Origin: Gp6-AA40 sp036274155
GTDB taxonomy: Bacteria; Acidobacteriota; Vicinamibacteria; Vicinamibacterales; UBA2999
Reading direction: 5' to 3'
Assembly: GCA_036274155.1 (NCBI GenBank)
Contig: DASUGH010000196.1
Coordinates: 1 to 64,000 of the forward strand
Length of the DNA stretch: 64,000 nt
Both the position numbers and the translations under genes were made by a program. Positions within the stretch are counted from its first letter, which is position 1. Each line of letters begins with the position of its first letter. Below, piece after piece: positions 24,894 through 33,750 of this stretch. The notes beneath the pieces were generated by a model. It worked only from the letters and a program-made list of their open reading frames with translations, did not search any database and had not been told where the DNA came from.

Positions 24894-25636
24894 GCGCGAT
24901 GCGCTTCATCATCATGCACAAGACGAGCCCTCGCTGGGAGGCCGGCGAGGTCCCCAGCCAGGAGCTGATCGTTCGTGTAGGCGCGCTGATCGGTGAGCTG
25001 GCCAGGACGAAGTTGTTCCAGGAGGGCGAGGGTCTTCGCGCCAGCTCGCTGGGGGTGCGGCTCACGTTCTCGGGCGGCACGTGCGCGATCACGAAAGGGC
25101 CCTTCAAGGGCGAGCACGAGCTGTCGTCGGGCTTCAGCATTCTCCGCGTGGCGTCGCTCGACGAAGCCGTCGAGTGGGCGACGCGTGCCGGACGAACGCT
25201 CGGCGACGGCCAGCTCGACATCCGGCCGGTGACCGAGCCTTGGGACATCGGGATGTCTGCTAAACCAACAGACGTCGCCACGACACGTTACATGGTGCTC
25301 CGGAAGGCGACCCCCGCCTCCGAGGCAGGTGAGCCGCTGCCCGAGAGGCAACGGCAGGAGATCGCACGCCTCATCGAAGAGTCCAGTCGCGCAGGTACGC
25401 ATCTGGCAACACACACCATGAAGCCAAGTGCACGCGGCCGCCGCTACAAGAACTCGGGCGACGGGCTCCGGGTCCTAGATGGGCCGTTCACCGAATCCAA
25501 GGAACTGATCGCGGGCTACATCATCGTCGCCGCCGGTTCGCGGGATGAGGCCGATCGGTGGGCGATGCGGTATCTCGACACCGTCGAGGCCAACGAGGTC
25601 GACCTGCGGGAGCTGGATGAGGCGCCAACCTGGTAG
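24890..25636 (+). CDS. Tandem YCII-domain protein
   Basis: The 248-residue protein consists of two YCII-like (dimeric alpha/beta barrel) repeats: residues about 1-115 (MRFIIMHKTSPRWEAGE, then ITKGPFKGEHELSSGFSILR) and about 125-240 (RYMVLRKATPASEAGE, then LDGPFTESKELIAGYIIV). The order and key phrases are the same in both, so the gene arose by internal duplication. Single-domain relatives ('DGPF' family) are common next to ECF sigma factors. The second copy keeps the DGPFTE motif; the first has KGPFKG. The ATG overlaps the upstream stop. Confidence 0.87.
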   Translation: MSAMRFIIMHKTSPRWEAGEVPSQELIVRVGALIGELARTKLFQEGEGLRASSLGVRLTFSGGTCAITKGPFKGEHELSSGFSILRVASLDEAVEWATRAGRTLGDGQLDIRPVTEPWDIGMSAKPTDVATTRYMVLRKATPASEAGEPLPERQRQEIARLIEESSRAGTHLATHTMKPSARGRRYKNSGDGLRVLDGPFTESKELIAGYIIVAAGSRDEADRWAMRYLDTVEANEVDLRELDEAPTW

Positions 25637-25689
25637 AAGACCGCCCGCGAACCTGGTAGAAGACGCCCGCGGGCGGGGTGGCAATCATC

Positions 25690-25716
25690 TGTCACACGGC
25701 AGACCGCCCGTCCGTC
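25690..25716 (+). promoter_or_regulatory. Predicted ECF41 promoter of the sigma factor gene
   Basis: TGTCACA (25690-25696), a 16-base spacer and CGTC (25713-25716) match the ECF41 promoter consensus as I remember it. It lies 22 bases before the GTG start of the sigma gene, indicating autoregulation. Confidence 0.75.
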
Positions 25717-25737
25717 TGGGAATTCGGGAGCCAGGCA

Positions 25738-26631
25738 GTGACCTCTACGGAAATCTTCGAATCGGTTCGTGGCAGGCTCTTCGGCCTTGCGTATCGCATG
25801 CTCGGCTCGCGCGCGGACGCGGAAGATATCGTCCAGGAAGCGTATGTCCGGTGGCACGAAGCGGAACAGGAGCCCATCCGGAACCCGGAAGCCTGGTTGA
25901 TCACGGCAACCAGCCGTCTGGCGATCGATCGCTTGCGGCGGCTGAAGACGGAGCGGGAAGCCTACGTGGGACCCTGGCTGCCCGAGCCGTTCGTGAGTCA
26001 CGTGCCGCCGCCGGATGAGCACCTCGAACTGTCCGGCGATCTTTCCATGGCTTTCCTGACGCTGCTCGAGCGGCTCGCCCCGGAGGAGCGGGCGGCGTTT
26101 CTGCTGCATGACGTGTTCGATGTCGACTACGACGCGATTGCGTCGGTGCTCGGCAGGAGCGAGGCGGCCTGCCGGCAGGTCGTGCATCGCGCCCGCACTC
26201 GAGTTCACGGTGAGCGCAAGCGGTTCGATGCCACGGAGGCTGCCAAGACCAGCCTGCTGCGGAAGTTCACGGCCGCGCTCGACGCCAGCGACGAACCGGC
26301 GCTGCTCGAACTCTTTGCGCCTGAGGCGACGTGGACTGCCGACGGCGGCGGCAAGGCGGGAGCCGGAGTGCGCCCGATCGTTGGCTCCGCTCAGATTGCC
26401 CGCCTGGTGCTGGGTCTGCGCGAGAAATTCCTGTCAGCGGATCACGTGCTGGAGATTGCATCCGTCAACGGCGAGACCGGGCTCTGCCTTCGAGCGGGCG
26501 GCCGGTTGACCGCCACGATGTCGATCGAGACGGACGGCGAGCGGATTCTCGCGGTCTACGCTGTGGTCAACCCCGACAAGCTCGCGACAGCCGCTGTCAC
26601 AAGCCCGGTGCGTGGTGCGTCTTCATCGTAG
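25738..26631 (+). CDS. ECF41-type (SigJ-like) RNA polymerase sigma factor with SnoaL-like C-terminal domain
   Basis: The 297-residue protein has sigma region 2 (RLFGLAYRMLGSRADAEDIV) and region 4 (LAPEERAAFLLHDVFDVDYDAIASVLGRSEAACRQVVHRAR). A SnoaL-like domain of about 115 residues follows, with the DGGGK and NPDKL motifs that mark ECF41 sigma factors. In this group the C-terminal extension replaces an anti-sigma factor and tunes activity. The GTG at 25738 has a GGGAG upstream and lies just after a predicted ECF41 promoter; an in-frame start at 25678 would lie before it. The next gene is the AhpD-like partner typical of ECF41 loci and carries the same promoter. Confidence 0.93.
   Translation: MTSTEIFESVRGRLFGLAYRMLGSRADAEDIVQEAYVRWHEAEQEPIRNPEAWLITATSRLAIDRLRRLKTEREAYVGPWLPEPFVSHVPPPDEHLELSGDLSMAFLTLLERLAPEERAAFLLHDVFDVDYDAIASVLGRSEAACRQVVHRARTRVHGERKRFDATEAAKTSLLRKFTAALDASDEPALLELFAPEATWTADGGGKAGAGVRPIVGSAQIARLVLGLREKFLSADHVLEIASVNGETGLCLRAGGRLTATMSIETDGERILAVYAVVNPDKLATAAVTSPVRGASSS
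26595..26621 (+). promoter_or_regulatory. Predicted ECF41 promoter of the AhpD-like gene
   Basis: TGTCACA (26595-26601), exactly 16 bases and CGTC (26618-26621) lie inside the last codons of the sigma factor gene, 30 bases before the AhpD-like start. Sequence and spacing are identical to the site at 25690. Confidence 0.78.
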
Positions 26632-26651
26632 ACACCAAAGGAGAACATCAA

Positions 26652-27140
26652 ATGCAACCACGAGTCGATCTCACCAAATACATCTCATCCGGCCCCGGCC
26701 GCGCGCTGCTCAGCCTTTCAAAGGAGGTGGCGCACGCCGTCGACCCGACGCTCATGCATCTCGTCGAGGTACGTGCTTCCCAGATCAACCACTGCGCCTA
26801 CTGCATCGACATGCATACGAAGGACGCGCGTCTCGCCGGCGAGACCGAGCAGCGGATCTACGCCTTGAGTGCGTGGCGTGAGGCGCCGTTTTTCTCGGAG
26901 CGCGAGCGGGCGGCGCTCGAATGGACCGAGGCTGTGACGCTGGTCGGAGACACGCATGTCCCGGACGACGTCTATGAGCGCGTCAGGCAGCAGTTCGACG
27001 AAGCCGAGCTGGTGGCGCTGACGTTCGGCGTCATCGTGATCAACAGCTGGAACCGCCTGAATGTGCCGTTCCGGACGCCGGCCGGCACGTACCAGCCGGT
27101 CGCCCGGGGCAGCCGGGAGCCGGCAGCCGCGAGGGCGTAA
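26652..27140 (+). CDS. Carboxymuconolactone decarboxylase / AhpD-like protein
   Basis: The 162-residue protein carries the AhpD-type redox motif in RASQINHCAYCIDMHTKDAR (the CAYC cysteines and a following His). AhpD-like proteins reduce peroxiredoxins or act as thiol oxidoreductases. Members of this family are the most frequent partners of ECF41 sigma factors, and an exact ECF41 promoter precedes this gene. An AAAGGAGA lies before the ATG at 26652. The end of the protein is a short charged tail. Confidence 0.9.
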   Translation: MQPRVDLTKYISSGPGRALLSLSKEVAHAVDPTLMHLVEVRASQINHCAYCIDMHTKDARLAGETEQRIYALSAWREAPFFSERERAALEWTEAVTLVGDTHVPDDVYERVRQQFDEAELVALTFGVIVINSWNRLNVPFRTPAGTYQPVARGSREPAAARA

Positions 27141-27271
27141 ACCGTTACGACAGCGGCGCTCTCGGAGCCGCGCCGCTGGACGAGGAGGACGAGCCCGCGT
27201 TAAATATGCAGGCGCCGGGTTCGCCTCCGATGCCGATACGACCCCTGACCGGGATCGCTGCGAGGGCTCCG

Positions 27272-28078
27272 ATGAAACCGACCGCGATCGTCGCGTCACT
27301 GCTGCTGTTGCTGGTGGCCGAGTCGTCCACCGGACAGTGGCTGAAGGTTCCAACGCCGGGCATTCCACGCACGAGTGACGGCCGGGCCGACCTGAACGCG
27401 CCGGCGCCGCGAGGGCCGGACGGCCGGCCGGTGATCGCGGGACTGTGGCGGCCGACGGCAAGGCTGATCGAGAACATTTCCCGGGGCTTGAAAGCCGGGG
27501 AGACCGTGCCGTTCCAGCCCTGGGCCCAGGCGCTGCTCAAGACCCGCATCGGGAACGACGCCAGGGACGATCCGACGTCGAACTGTATCGTCGGCGGCGT
27601 GCCCCGATCGGACTTCGTCCCGTATCCCTTCAAGATTCTCGAGTCGCCCGGCCTCGTGACCATCCTCTACGAGGCCGTCCATTCATACCGGCAGATCTTT
27701 ACGGACGGCCGCCAGCTTCCACGCGATCCGAATCCTGCGTGGTTCGGCTACTCGATTGGCAAGTGGCAAGGCAACGCGTTCGTCGTCGAGAGTGCCGGGT
27801 TCAACGACAACGTGTGGCTCGACAACGCCGGCAGCCCGGCCACCGAGCAGCTGCGCGTCACCGAACGCTTCATCCGCCGCGATTTCGGCCACATGGACAT
27901 CGAGATTACCATCGACGATCCGAAGGCCTACACGCGGCCGTGGAACGTCACCGAGCGGCTGCTGTTCCTGCCCGACACCGACATCATCGAATACATGTGC
28001 ACCGAGAACAATCGCTACTTCCGTCTCGTTCCGGATGCGGCTCCGCCGGGTGCGCCGGTAGCGAAACCTGGCCGTTGA
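27272..28078 (+). CDS. Exported protein of the 'PDLxG' family (unknown function), divergent copy 3
   Basis: The 268-residue protein has a signal peptide (1-23). The family start is altered to PGIPRTSDGRADLNAPAP, followed by GLWRPTARLIEN. Later parts fit the family: NCIVGGVPRSDFVPYPFKIL, VTILYEAVHSYRQIFTDGRQ, GKWQGNAFVVESAGFND, LRVTERFIRRD, ITIDDPKAYTRPW and IEYMCTENNRY. It is more distant from copies 1 and 2 than they are from each other. The ATG at 27272 precedes the signal peptide; a longer frame upstream gives a poor N-terminus. Function unknown. Confidence 0.78.
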   Translation: MKPTAIVASLLLLLVAESSTGQWLKVPTPGIPRTSDGRADLNAPAPRGPDGRPVIAGLWRPTARLIENISRGLKAGETVPFQPWAQALLKTRIGNDARDDPTSNCIVGGVPRSDFVPYPFKILESPGLVTILYEAVHSYRQIFTDGRQLPRDPNPAWFGYSIGKWQGNAFVVESAGFNDNVWLDNAGSPATEQLRVTERFIRRDFGHMDIEITIDDPKAYTRPWNVTERLLFLPDTDIIEYMCTENNRYFRLVPDAAPPGAPVAKPGR

Positions 28079-28140
28079 CCAGCTCGGTTGCGACGGGGAT
28101 CAGGCGGGGATACGGAGTCCACGGAGCAACGGGACACGCT

Positions 28141-28436
28141 CACACGGAGAAATGGAGGAACGGAGGCGAACGGAGGATGTCACGCTGACACGTAGAGACA
28201 TCCCGCCGATTCGCCCTGGTCGCTGCAGGTGGGCCCGCCGGCCTGCGGCCGGCGACAGGGATCGAGGAGAACGCCGATCACAAACACGCTCACTGATCCC
28301 CCCAGCGTGCTTGTGATCGGCGTTCTCCTCGATCCCTGCGCGCGTAGCGCGGGCCCACCTCGGTGTCCGTCGGATGAACGTACTGTGCGACGCGGGAATC
28401 CTCCGTTCGTCCTCCGTTTCTCCGTTTCTCCGTGTG
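28141..28436. repeat. Nested palindromic element of about 300 bp
   Basis: Three levels of inverted repeat are nested. The outer arms (28141-28178 and 28398-28436) are phrase arrays of the ACGGAGAA/ACGGAGGA type and are near-complementary. Twelve-base arms AGGTGGGCCCGC (28227-28238) and GCGGGCCCACCT (28349-28360) are perfect. Inner 35-base arms (28256-28290 and 28304-28338) have one mismatch around a 13-base loop. Between middle and inner arms each side has its own small hairpin (stem GCCGGCC, 28237-28253; stem CGCGC, 28339-28351). It fills the gap between two convergent genes and contains no gene. Confidence 0.8.
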
Positions 28437-28463
28437 AAGCCGTTTCTCCGGTGATCTCCGTTC

Positions 28464-31160
28464 CTAAGCGCGAGTGCGGCGACAGGACTGCACGAGCGTG
28501 TGCAGCCGGAGCCAGGTGTTCACGACCCGCGGCAGAAACGCTTGCGGCCGTATGCGGTGGATCAATGCGTAGAACGCGAGGCGCGAGACAAGGACGTCGT
28601 TCAGTGCGCTCCTGAACCCCTCGAACCAGAGTGCCGCCGGCATGGCGACGCCAGACTGCTGCTCGAGCCGCAGGCGATGACGTTCGACGAGGCGATGCAG
28701 CTCGTCGGCGCCCGCCTCGATCGGGAACACGAAGCAGAGGAGCTCGGCGAGATCGCGCTGCGGGGCCCCGACCGTCGCCAGCTCCCAGTCGTAGGCCACG
28801 AGGCGTGGGCCCTCGGCCGCAGGGCGGATGGCGATGTTGCGTGTGTTGAAGTCGTGGTGAATGAGCGTGCGCGGCAGCGCCTCGATCGCCGGCCACCACA
28901 GCGACATGGAGCGGACGAGCGCTGCATGGGCGGTCACCAGGGCAGGTCCCGACCACTTCGCGAACATCGGTGCAGCGTGCCGGGCTAGCGCAGCCCAGAG
29001 CGGCGTCATCTCGACCGCGCCAGACGCTGACGGGACATAGCCGATCCAGGGAGCGGCCATGAGCTCGCGCTCCCGGCCGAGCCACGCCGCGTGCATCCCG
29101 GCGACGCCGTCGATCGCCGCTTCCACGCGCGCAGCTGTCCAGGCACGCGGATCGCCCGTCGCGTCCATGGCCTCCATCCCGTCGAGGCGCTCGAGCAGCA
29201 TTCCCCACGATTCGGCTTGCTCGTCCTGCCACGTTCCGTAGCAGGTCGGCATGTGACGCCGGAAGCGCACATCGGATTGCAGCGCGTAGACCTCGATCTC
29301 GCGCACATGGCTGCCACGGAGGCCGATCCGATCCCGGAATCGCGCGAGCTCCCGGGCCACGGATGGATTGACGACGTCCGCTGTCGTCTGGGCCACGTCG
29401 ATCGCGTCGGTGTCCGGCGGCTTGACCTTGACCATGAGATGAAGAGGCTCGAACCGCTCCTGACGCCGGAGCGTGAGGCTCGCCCGCCAGAGTCCCGCTT
29501 GTCCCTTGCGCTTCCAGCCGGTGAGCTCGCTGATGATGCTGTGCTCGGATCCGACACGCTCCGCCTCTACGCCGGCAATCGAAAGGCCTTCGTCCTCGAA
29601 ATGGCGGCGCAGAAGCGGTTCGAGGCGGTCGGTCCAGTCAGCCGGCCGGCGCTGGCGCTGCACCGCAACCGGCTTTGCCGGGGGCGCCAGAGCGTCACGG
29701 CGAATGAGGTCCGACAGGTAGCTGTCGAGCCGTTCGGCGTCGAGCGCAGGGTACTGGATGCCGGCTGCGCGCTCGCTCGAACGCGTTGCTGAGGACAGCA
29801 CCCGGCTGCGGACGTGCTCCTCATAGTGCTCAGGTGTCGTGAGCCCGGCGATGCGTCGACTGAAAAACCCGCGCAGGCGGTGGAGCGGATGATCGCCTGC
29901 TCGCGCCTCCCTGGCCAGACGGTCGAGCCAGAGCGGATACGGCTCGAGGCGAACGGGATAGCCGAAGATGTTCGTCCACAGCACGCACTCACGCCAGTGG
30001 CGCGGCCGCGGATGCCGGAGGTGAAACGTCTGGCATCCCGGGCGGCATGTTCGCGCGAGCTTCACGATCGTGGCAGCCGCGGTATCGACCGGGACTGCGT
30101 CGAACACCCAGTCGAGATCCGGCGCGGCTCCCATCCGGATGCACCCTCTGAGGAGAGCGGCGATGAGGTCGTCCGTGTTCATGGCGCCCGAGGCCGAGTG
30201 TCCTGCCAGCAGCGCCGGCCTGTAGATCTGCGCCGGTAGCCCACGGTTCGCGGCCTCACGCACCAGCGCTTCGGCGACGCACTTGCTCTGCGCATATCCG
30301 AGCGGCAGCCGATCGACCCACGGCAGCATCTCCATGTCTTCCGTCACGTCCGGCGGCCCGCCGTGCGCGAAGCACACCGACAGGCTCGAGACGAAATGGA
30401 ACCGCTTGCGCACGGTCTCGCTGGCGAACCGAATCAGTTCCGTCGTCGCGGCGACGTTCGCCGATCGCAGTCCTTCGTAGGCAGACACCCAGTTCACGTC
30501 CGCGGCCGCGTGAAAGATCGCCCCGACATTGGACGCCAGACGGCCGTAGTCATCAGACGACAGCCCGAGCCGCGGCCGCTCGATGTCTCCAGCCACGGCC
30601 GTGACCTGTCTGGCGTCGTCCTCCCTCCACAGACCGTACCGCTGGAGGTTGCTGCGAACGCGAGAGACGGAGGGCTCGCCAGCGGATCGAACGAGACAGA
30701 CCACGTCGAAACCGGCGTCAATCAGGTCGCGGAGAATGGCGGCGCCGAGAAAGCCGGTCGCGCCGGTCAGCAGTACCGGACCGCCGTGCGTCGTACGAGG
30801 AGCTGGCGCGGCGAGCGGTCTGATGTCGTCGGGCAGCCGGGCGTCGGCGATCATTCGCGCGACGCCGCCGTGCGTGGCGAGCTCGAGTGTGCCGCCGCCG
30901 TTCCTTCTGATCGGGTCGTTGAGGGCCGATGTCAATCGATCGAGGTCGGGACAGTCGGTCAGCAGCGATTCTGGAAGCCTGCAGTCGAACCTGTCCTCGA
31001 GGGAAGCGATCAGCTCGAGAGCGCCGAGCGAGTCGATGCCGTACGCGGTGAGCGGCATGCCTGCCTCGATCGCGGCGGGATCAATGCGGAGGAACTCCGC
31101 GACGGCGGTTCGAACCGCTGACGGTGAGGCGTCGAGGCGAACGGCGGCGGCAACAGACAT
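28464..31160 (-). CDS. Acyl carrier protein - thioester reductase - APH-type kinase fusion
   Basis: The 898-residue protein has three domains. Residues 1-80 are an acyl carrier domain with the phosphopantetheine serine in GIDSLGALEL (Ser44). Residues about 125-500 are an NAD(P)-dependent thioester reductase, with VLLTGATGFLGAAILRDL and the active-site GYAQSKCVAEAL; it would release the ACP-bound acyl chain as aldehyde or alcohol. Residues about 530-890 are an aminoglycoside/choline-kinase-like phosphotransferase, with LIHHDFNTRNIAI and LVAYDWELA. The fusion suggests the released alcohol or a partner is phosphorylated at once (inference). It follows the FAAL gene by 24 bases and is the last gene of the lipid operon. 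Confidence 0.88.
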   Translation of the reverse strand: MSVAAAVRLDASPSAVRTAVAEFLRIDPAAIEAGMPLTAYGIDSLGALELIASLEDRFDCRLPESLLTDCPDLDRLTSALNDPIRRNGGGTLELATHGGVARMIADARLPDDIRPLAAPAPRTTHGGPVLLTGATGFLGAAILRDLIDAGFDVVCLVRSAGEPSVSRVRSNLQRYGLWREDDARQVTAVAGDIERPRLGLSSDDYGRLASNVGAIFHAAADVNWVSAYEGLRSANVAATTELIRFASETVRKRFHFVSSLSVCFAHGGPPDVTEDMEMLPWVDRLPLGYAQSKCVAEALVREAANRGLPAQIYRPALLAGHSASGAMNTDDLIAALLRGCIRMGAAPDLDWVFDAVPVDTAAATIVKLARTCRPGCQTFHLRHPRPRHWRECVLWTNIFGYPVRLEPYPLWLDRLAREARAGDHPLHRLRGFFSRRIAGLTTPEHYEEHVRSRVLSSATRSSERAAGIQYPALDAERLDSYLSDLIRRDALAPPAKPVAVQRQRRPADWTDRLEPLLRRHFEDEGLSIAGVEAERVGSEHSIISELTGWKRKGQAGLWRASLTLRRQERFEPLHLMVKVKPPDTDAIDVAQTTADVVNPSVARELARFRDRIGLRGSHVREIEVYALQSDVRFRRHMPTCYGTWQDEQAESWGMLLERLDGMEAMDATGDPRAWTAARVEAAIDGVAGMHAAWLGRERELMAAPWIGYVPSASGAVEMTPLWAALARHAAPMFAKWSGPALVTAHAALVRSMSLWWPAIEALPRTLIHHDFNTRNIAIRPAAEGPRLVAYDWELATVGAPQRDLAELLCFVFPIEAGADELHRLVERHRLRLEQQSGVAMPAALWFEGFRSALNDVLVSRLAFYALIHRIRPQAFLPRVVNTWLRLHTLVQSCRRTRA

Positions 31161-31184
31161 TCGGTCTCCGGTACACGCGGTCGA

Positions 31185-32942
31185 TCACGACGGCGGCAAC
31201 AGGTGGTGCGCTTCCCGCGCCGGCCGATCGAGATCGGCGCCGAGAACGTCCTGCGACCACATGGCGAGCGGAGTCAGCGTGCCGCTGACCCAGCCGTCGC
31301 GGCAGAGGAACCGCTGCAGCTTTCCACTCGTCGTCTTCGGCATCGAGCCGGGGCTCACGAGCGCCACGCCGTGCAACTGGATGCCGTGCAAGTCGGCGAT
31401 GGCCTGCCGCAGCCCGGTGATGAGCCCATCGCCGCCGCCCGGATCGAGCAGGCGCGGATCGACTTCCGCCACGAGCGCAACGCGATCGCCGCGGACGCCG
31501 TTCGAGACGGCCACGGCGGCCACCGAGCCGGCGCGAATCGCCGGATGATGGCGTTCGGCGGTGTGTTCGAGATCCTGCGGAAAGTGCTTGGCGCCGCGGA
31601 CGATCAGCAGGTCTTTGATGCGGCCGGTGACGTAGAGCTCGCCGGCCCGCAGATACCCGAGATCCCCGGTGCGCAGCCACCGGTCGGACGATCCGCCGAC
31701 ACCACCTCCGTACGCAGCCGCCGTCTCGTGGGGCCGGTTCCAGTAGCCCAGGGTCACGCTCTCGCCGGCCACCTGGATCTCGCCCACTTCACCATCGCGA
31801 CAGGCGGTGTGCGTCGCTGGATCGACGATCCTCACCTGCGTGCCGAAGGCAGGTGTGCCACACGATACGTCGCCATCCCGTTCCACCCATCGTCCGGTGC
31901 TGACGAGCAGCGTCGATTCGGCGAGACCGTAGCATGGCCGGAACGCTGCCGGGTCGAAGCCGGATCCGCCATACGCACGCGCGAACGCCGACATGGTGTC
32001 GTGACGGATCGGTTCGGCGCCGTTGTAGGCCGCACGCCAGCACCCGAGGTCGAGCATCTCGCGATCCTCGCGGCTCACGCGCGTGACCGCCAGGTCGTAG
32101 GCGAAGTTCGGTCCACCGCTGCGCGTCGCGTGGAAGGTCGAGATCGCCTTCAGCCACCGCACCGGCCGCTGGAGAAACGCGCCCGGAGACATCAGGTACG
32201 CGGGGCACCCGCTGAACGCCGGCTGCAGCACCCCTTCGATGAGGCCCATGTCGTGTGTGACCGGCAGCCACGAGACGGACACGCCGTGTGCGCCATGCTC
32301 GCCGAGATGAAACGCCGCGTCCAGGTTGTGCAGCAGATTTCCGTGCGTGACCATGACGCCTTTCGGGCGAGCCGTCGATCCCGACGTGTACTGCAGGAAC
32401 GCGAGCGTGTCGCGACTGGCGCGCCGTATCCGCTGCGCCGAGGCGAGATCGCCCGGCAACCGGTCGGTGGCAACCCAGGGGATGCCGATCTCGATCGTGC
32501 CGAGGAGGCCCTCGCGCGATTCACGAGCGAGCTGGAGCTCCAGCTCGGTGTTGGTCAAGGTGCACCGCGGCTCGGCATCTGCAGCAATCGACGCAAGGCG
32601 GTCAACGCCGCGTCGCGAGCGGCCGCCCTGGGGCGGGAGCACCGGTACAGCGAGCACGCCGGCATACAGACAACCGAAGAACGCGGCAATGAAGTCGAGC
32701 CCCGGAGGGTAGAGCAGCAGCGCGCGGTCTCCCGGCGCCAGATGCGTCTGCAGCCATCCAGCCACGGTGCGGCTGGCCTGCGCGAGATTCGACCAGCTGA
32801 TCGCCGCCGACGGCAGCTCCCCGTCGCGCAAGAAGGTGTAAGCCGTCTCGTCGGGCTGCGTGGCGGCGCGATGCTCCAGCATGTGGACGAGAGAATCGCC
32901 CGCGAACGGAATCCCGCGGGCGGCCGTGTCCCGCTCAGACAT
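31185..32942 (-). CDS. Fatty acyl-AMP ligase (FAAL)
   Basis: The 585-residue adenylating enzyme has the core motif LQYTSGSTARPKGVMVTHGN, then SWLPVTHDMGLIEGVLQPAF and SGGPNFAYDLAV, both characteristic of FAALs rather than acyl-CoA synthetases. YGLAESTLL, LRTGDLGYL and the end motif TTSGKLQRFLCRD complete it. FAALs activate a fatty acid as acyl-AMP and load it on an ACP, here most likely the ACP domain of the next gene. The ATG at 32942 overlaps the end of the acyltransferase gene by 8 bases; a second ATG at 32957 is possible. Confidence 0.93.
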   Translation of the reverse strand: MSERDTAARGIPFAGDSLVHMLEHRAATQPDETAYTFLRDGELPSAAISWSNLAQASRTVAGWLQTHLAPGDRALLLYPPGLDFIAAFFGCLYAGVLAVPVLPPQGGRSRRGVDRLASIAADAEPRCTLTNTELELQLARESREGLLGTIEIGIPWVATDRLPGDLASAQRIRRASRDTLAFLQYTSGSTARPKGVMVTHGNLLHNLDAAFHLGEHGAHGVSVSWLPVTHDMGLIEGVLQPAFSGCPAYLMSPGAFLQRPVRWLKAISTFHATRSGGPNFAYDLAVTRVSREDREMLDLGCWRAAYNGAEPIRHDTMSAFARAYGGSGFDPAAFRPCYGLAESTLLVSTGRWVERDGDVSCGTPAFGTQVRIVDPATHTACRDGEVGEIQVAGESVTLGYWNRPHETAAAYGGGVGGSSDRWLRTGDLGYLRAGELYVTGRIKDLLIVRGAKHFPQDLEHTAERHHPAIRAGSVAAVAVSNGVRGDRVALVAEVDPRLLDPGGGDGLITGLRQAIADLHGIQLHGVALVSPGSMPKTTSGKLQRFLCRDGWVSGTLTPLAMWSQDVLGADLDRPAREAHHLLPPS

Positions 32943-33750
32943 TGACGGGTGCAGCATGGCGGTGGTCGAGGGATGAATGGCTGGCATATCGCATCGGCGC
33001 CGCTTCGCGGTGCCACCCCGCGAACGCCGCACGCACGCGGGCCGCGTTTGCAGCGACCTCCTCGAGCTGCCAGCCGGACGTCTCGATGGTCGGTTTGATG
33101 AAGACGTGCACGTCGCCAGGCCTGACGCGGTAACCAACGCCCGGATCGATCGCGACGGGAATGACGAAGTACAGCGGCACGATCGGCGCCGCCAGTGCCG
33201 TGGCGAGGTGGAATGCCCCTTTGTTGAACGGTCCGATCTCGCCGCTCGTGATTCGCCCGCCCTCGGGGCTGAGATAGACCGACTCGCGTGAGCGCTCCAG
33301 GACATGGCACGCCCGGCGGAAGATGCGGCGCCGTTCATCGGTGCGCGACTGTGGGACCGTGAAGAAGGTGCCCATCAGACGCGCGAGAATGGCCAGCGGC
33401 ACGAACTTCTGCAGGAAGCCGCTGAGAAAAAACCGTGTGTTGGGCAGTCCGAGTGCGGTGAGCACGAACAGGTCGAGTGTCGACGAGTGGTTCGAGACGT
33501 AGACGACCTGTCGCGCCGGCGGCGGGAACGAACCGTGCACATGCACGCGAACGCCCCAGAACCAGAGCAGCATGCGCGCCACGCGCGCGGTGTAGGCAGC
33601 GTAGAGACGACGAGCACGGCACACCGTGAAGAGCGCGACCGGCAGGATGGCAATGGATGCGGCGGTCACGAAAAGACCGCTTGCTGCAATCAGACCCCGG
33701 TTCGCCGAACCCGACTCCGCTAAAGCTCCGGCGGGCAAGCGAGCTGTCAT
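32935..33750 (-). CDS. PlsC-like lysophospholipid acyltransferase
   Basis: The 271-residue protein has an N-terminal membrane segment (about 22-44) and the acyltransferase motifs YVSNHSSTLDLFVL (the NHxxxxD box), PLAILARLMGTFFTV, YLSPEGGR (the glycerol-phosphate EG motif) and APIVPLYFVIP. It would transfer an acyl chain to a lysophosphatidate-like acceptor on the inner membrane face. Its ATG overlaps the stop of the methyltransferase gene (ATGA). A longer open frame upstream is inside that gene and is not used. Confidence 0.9.
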   Translation of the reverse strand: MTARLPAGALAESGSANRGLIAASGLFVTAASIAILPVALFTVCRARRLYAAYTARVARMLLWFWGVRVHVHGSFPPPARQVVYVSNHSSTLDLFVLTALGLPNTRFFLSGFLQKFVPLAILARLMGTFFTVPQSRTDERRRIFRRACHVLERSRESVYLSPEGGRITSGEIGPFNKGAFHLATALAAPIVPLYFVIPVAIDPGVGYRVRPGDVHVFIKPTIETSGWQLEEVAANAARVRAAFAGWHREAAPMRYASHSSLDHRHAAPVNV

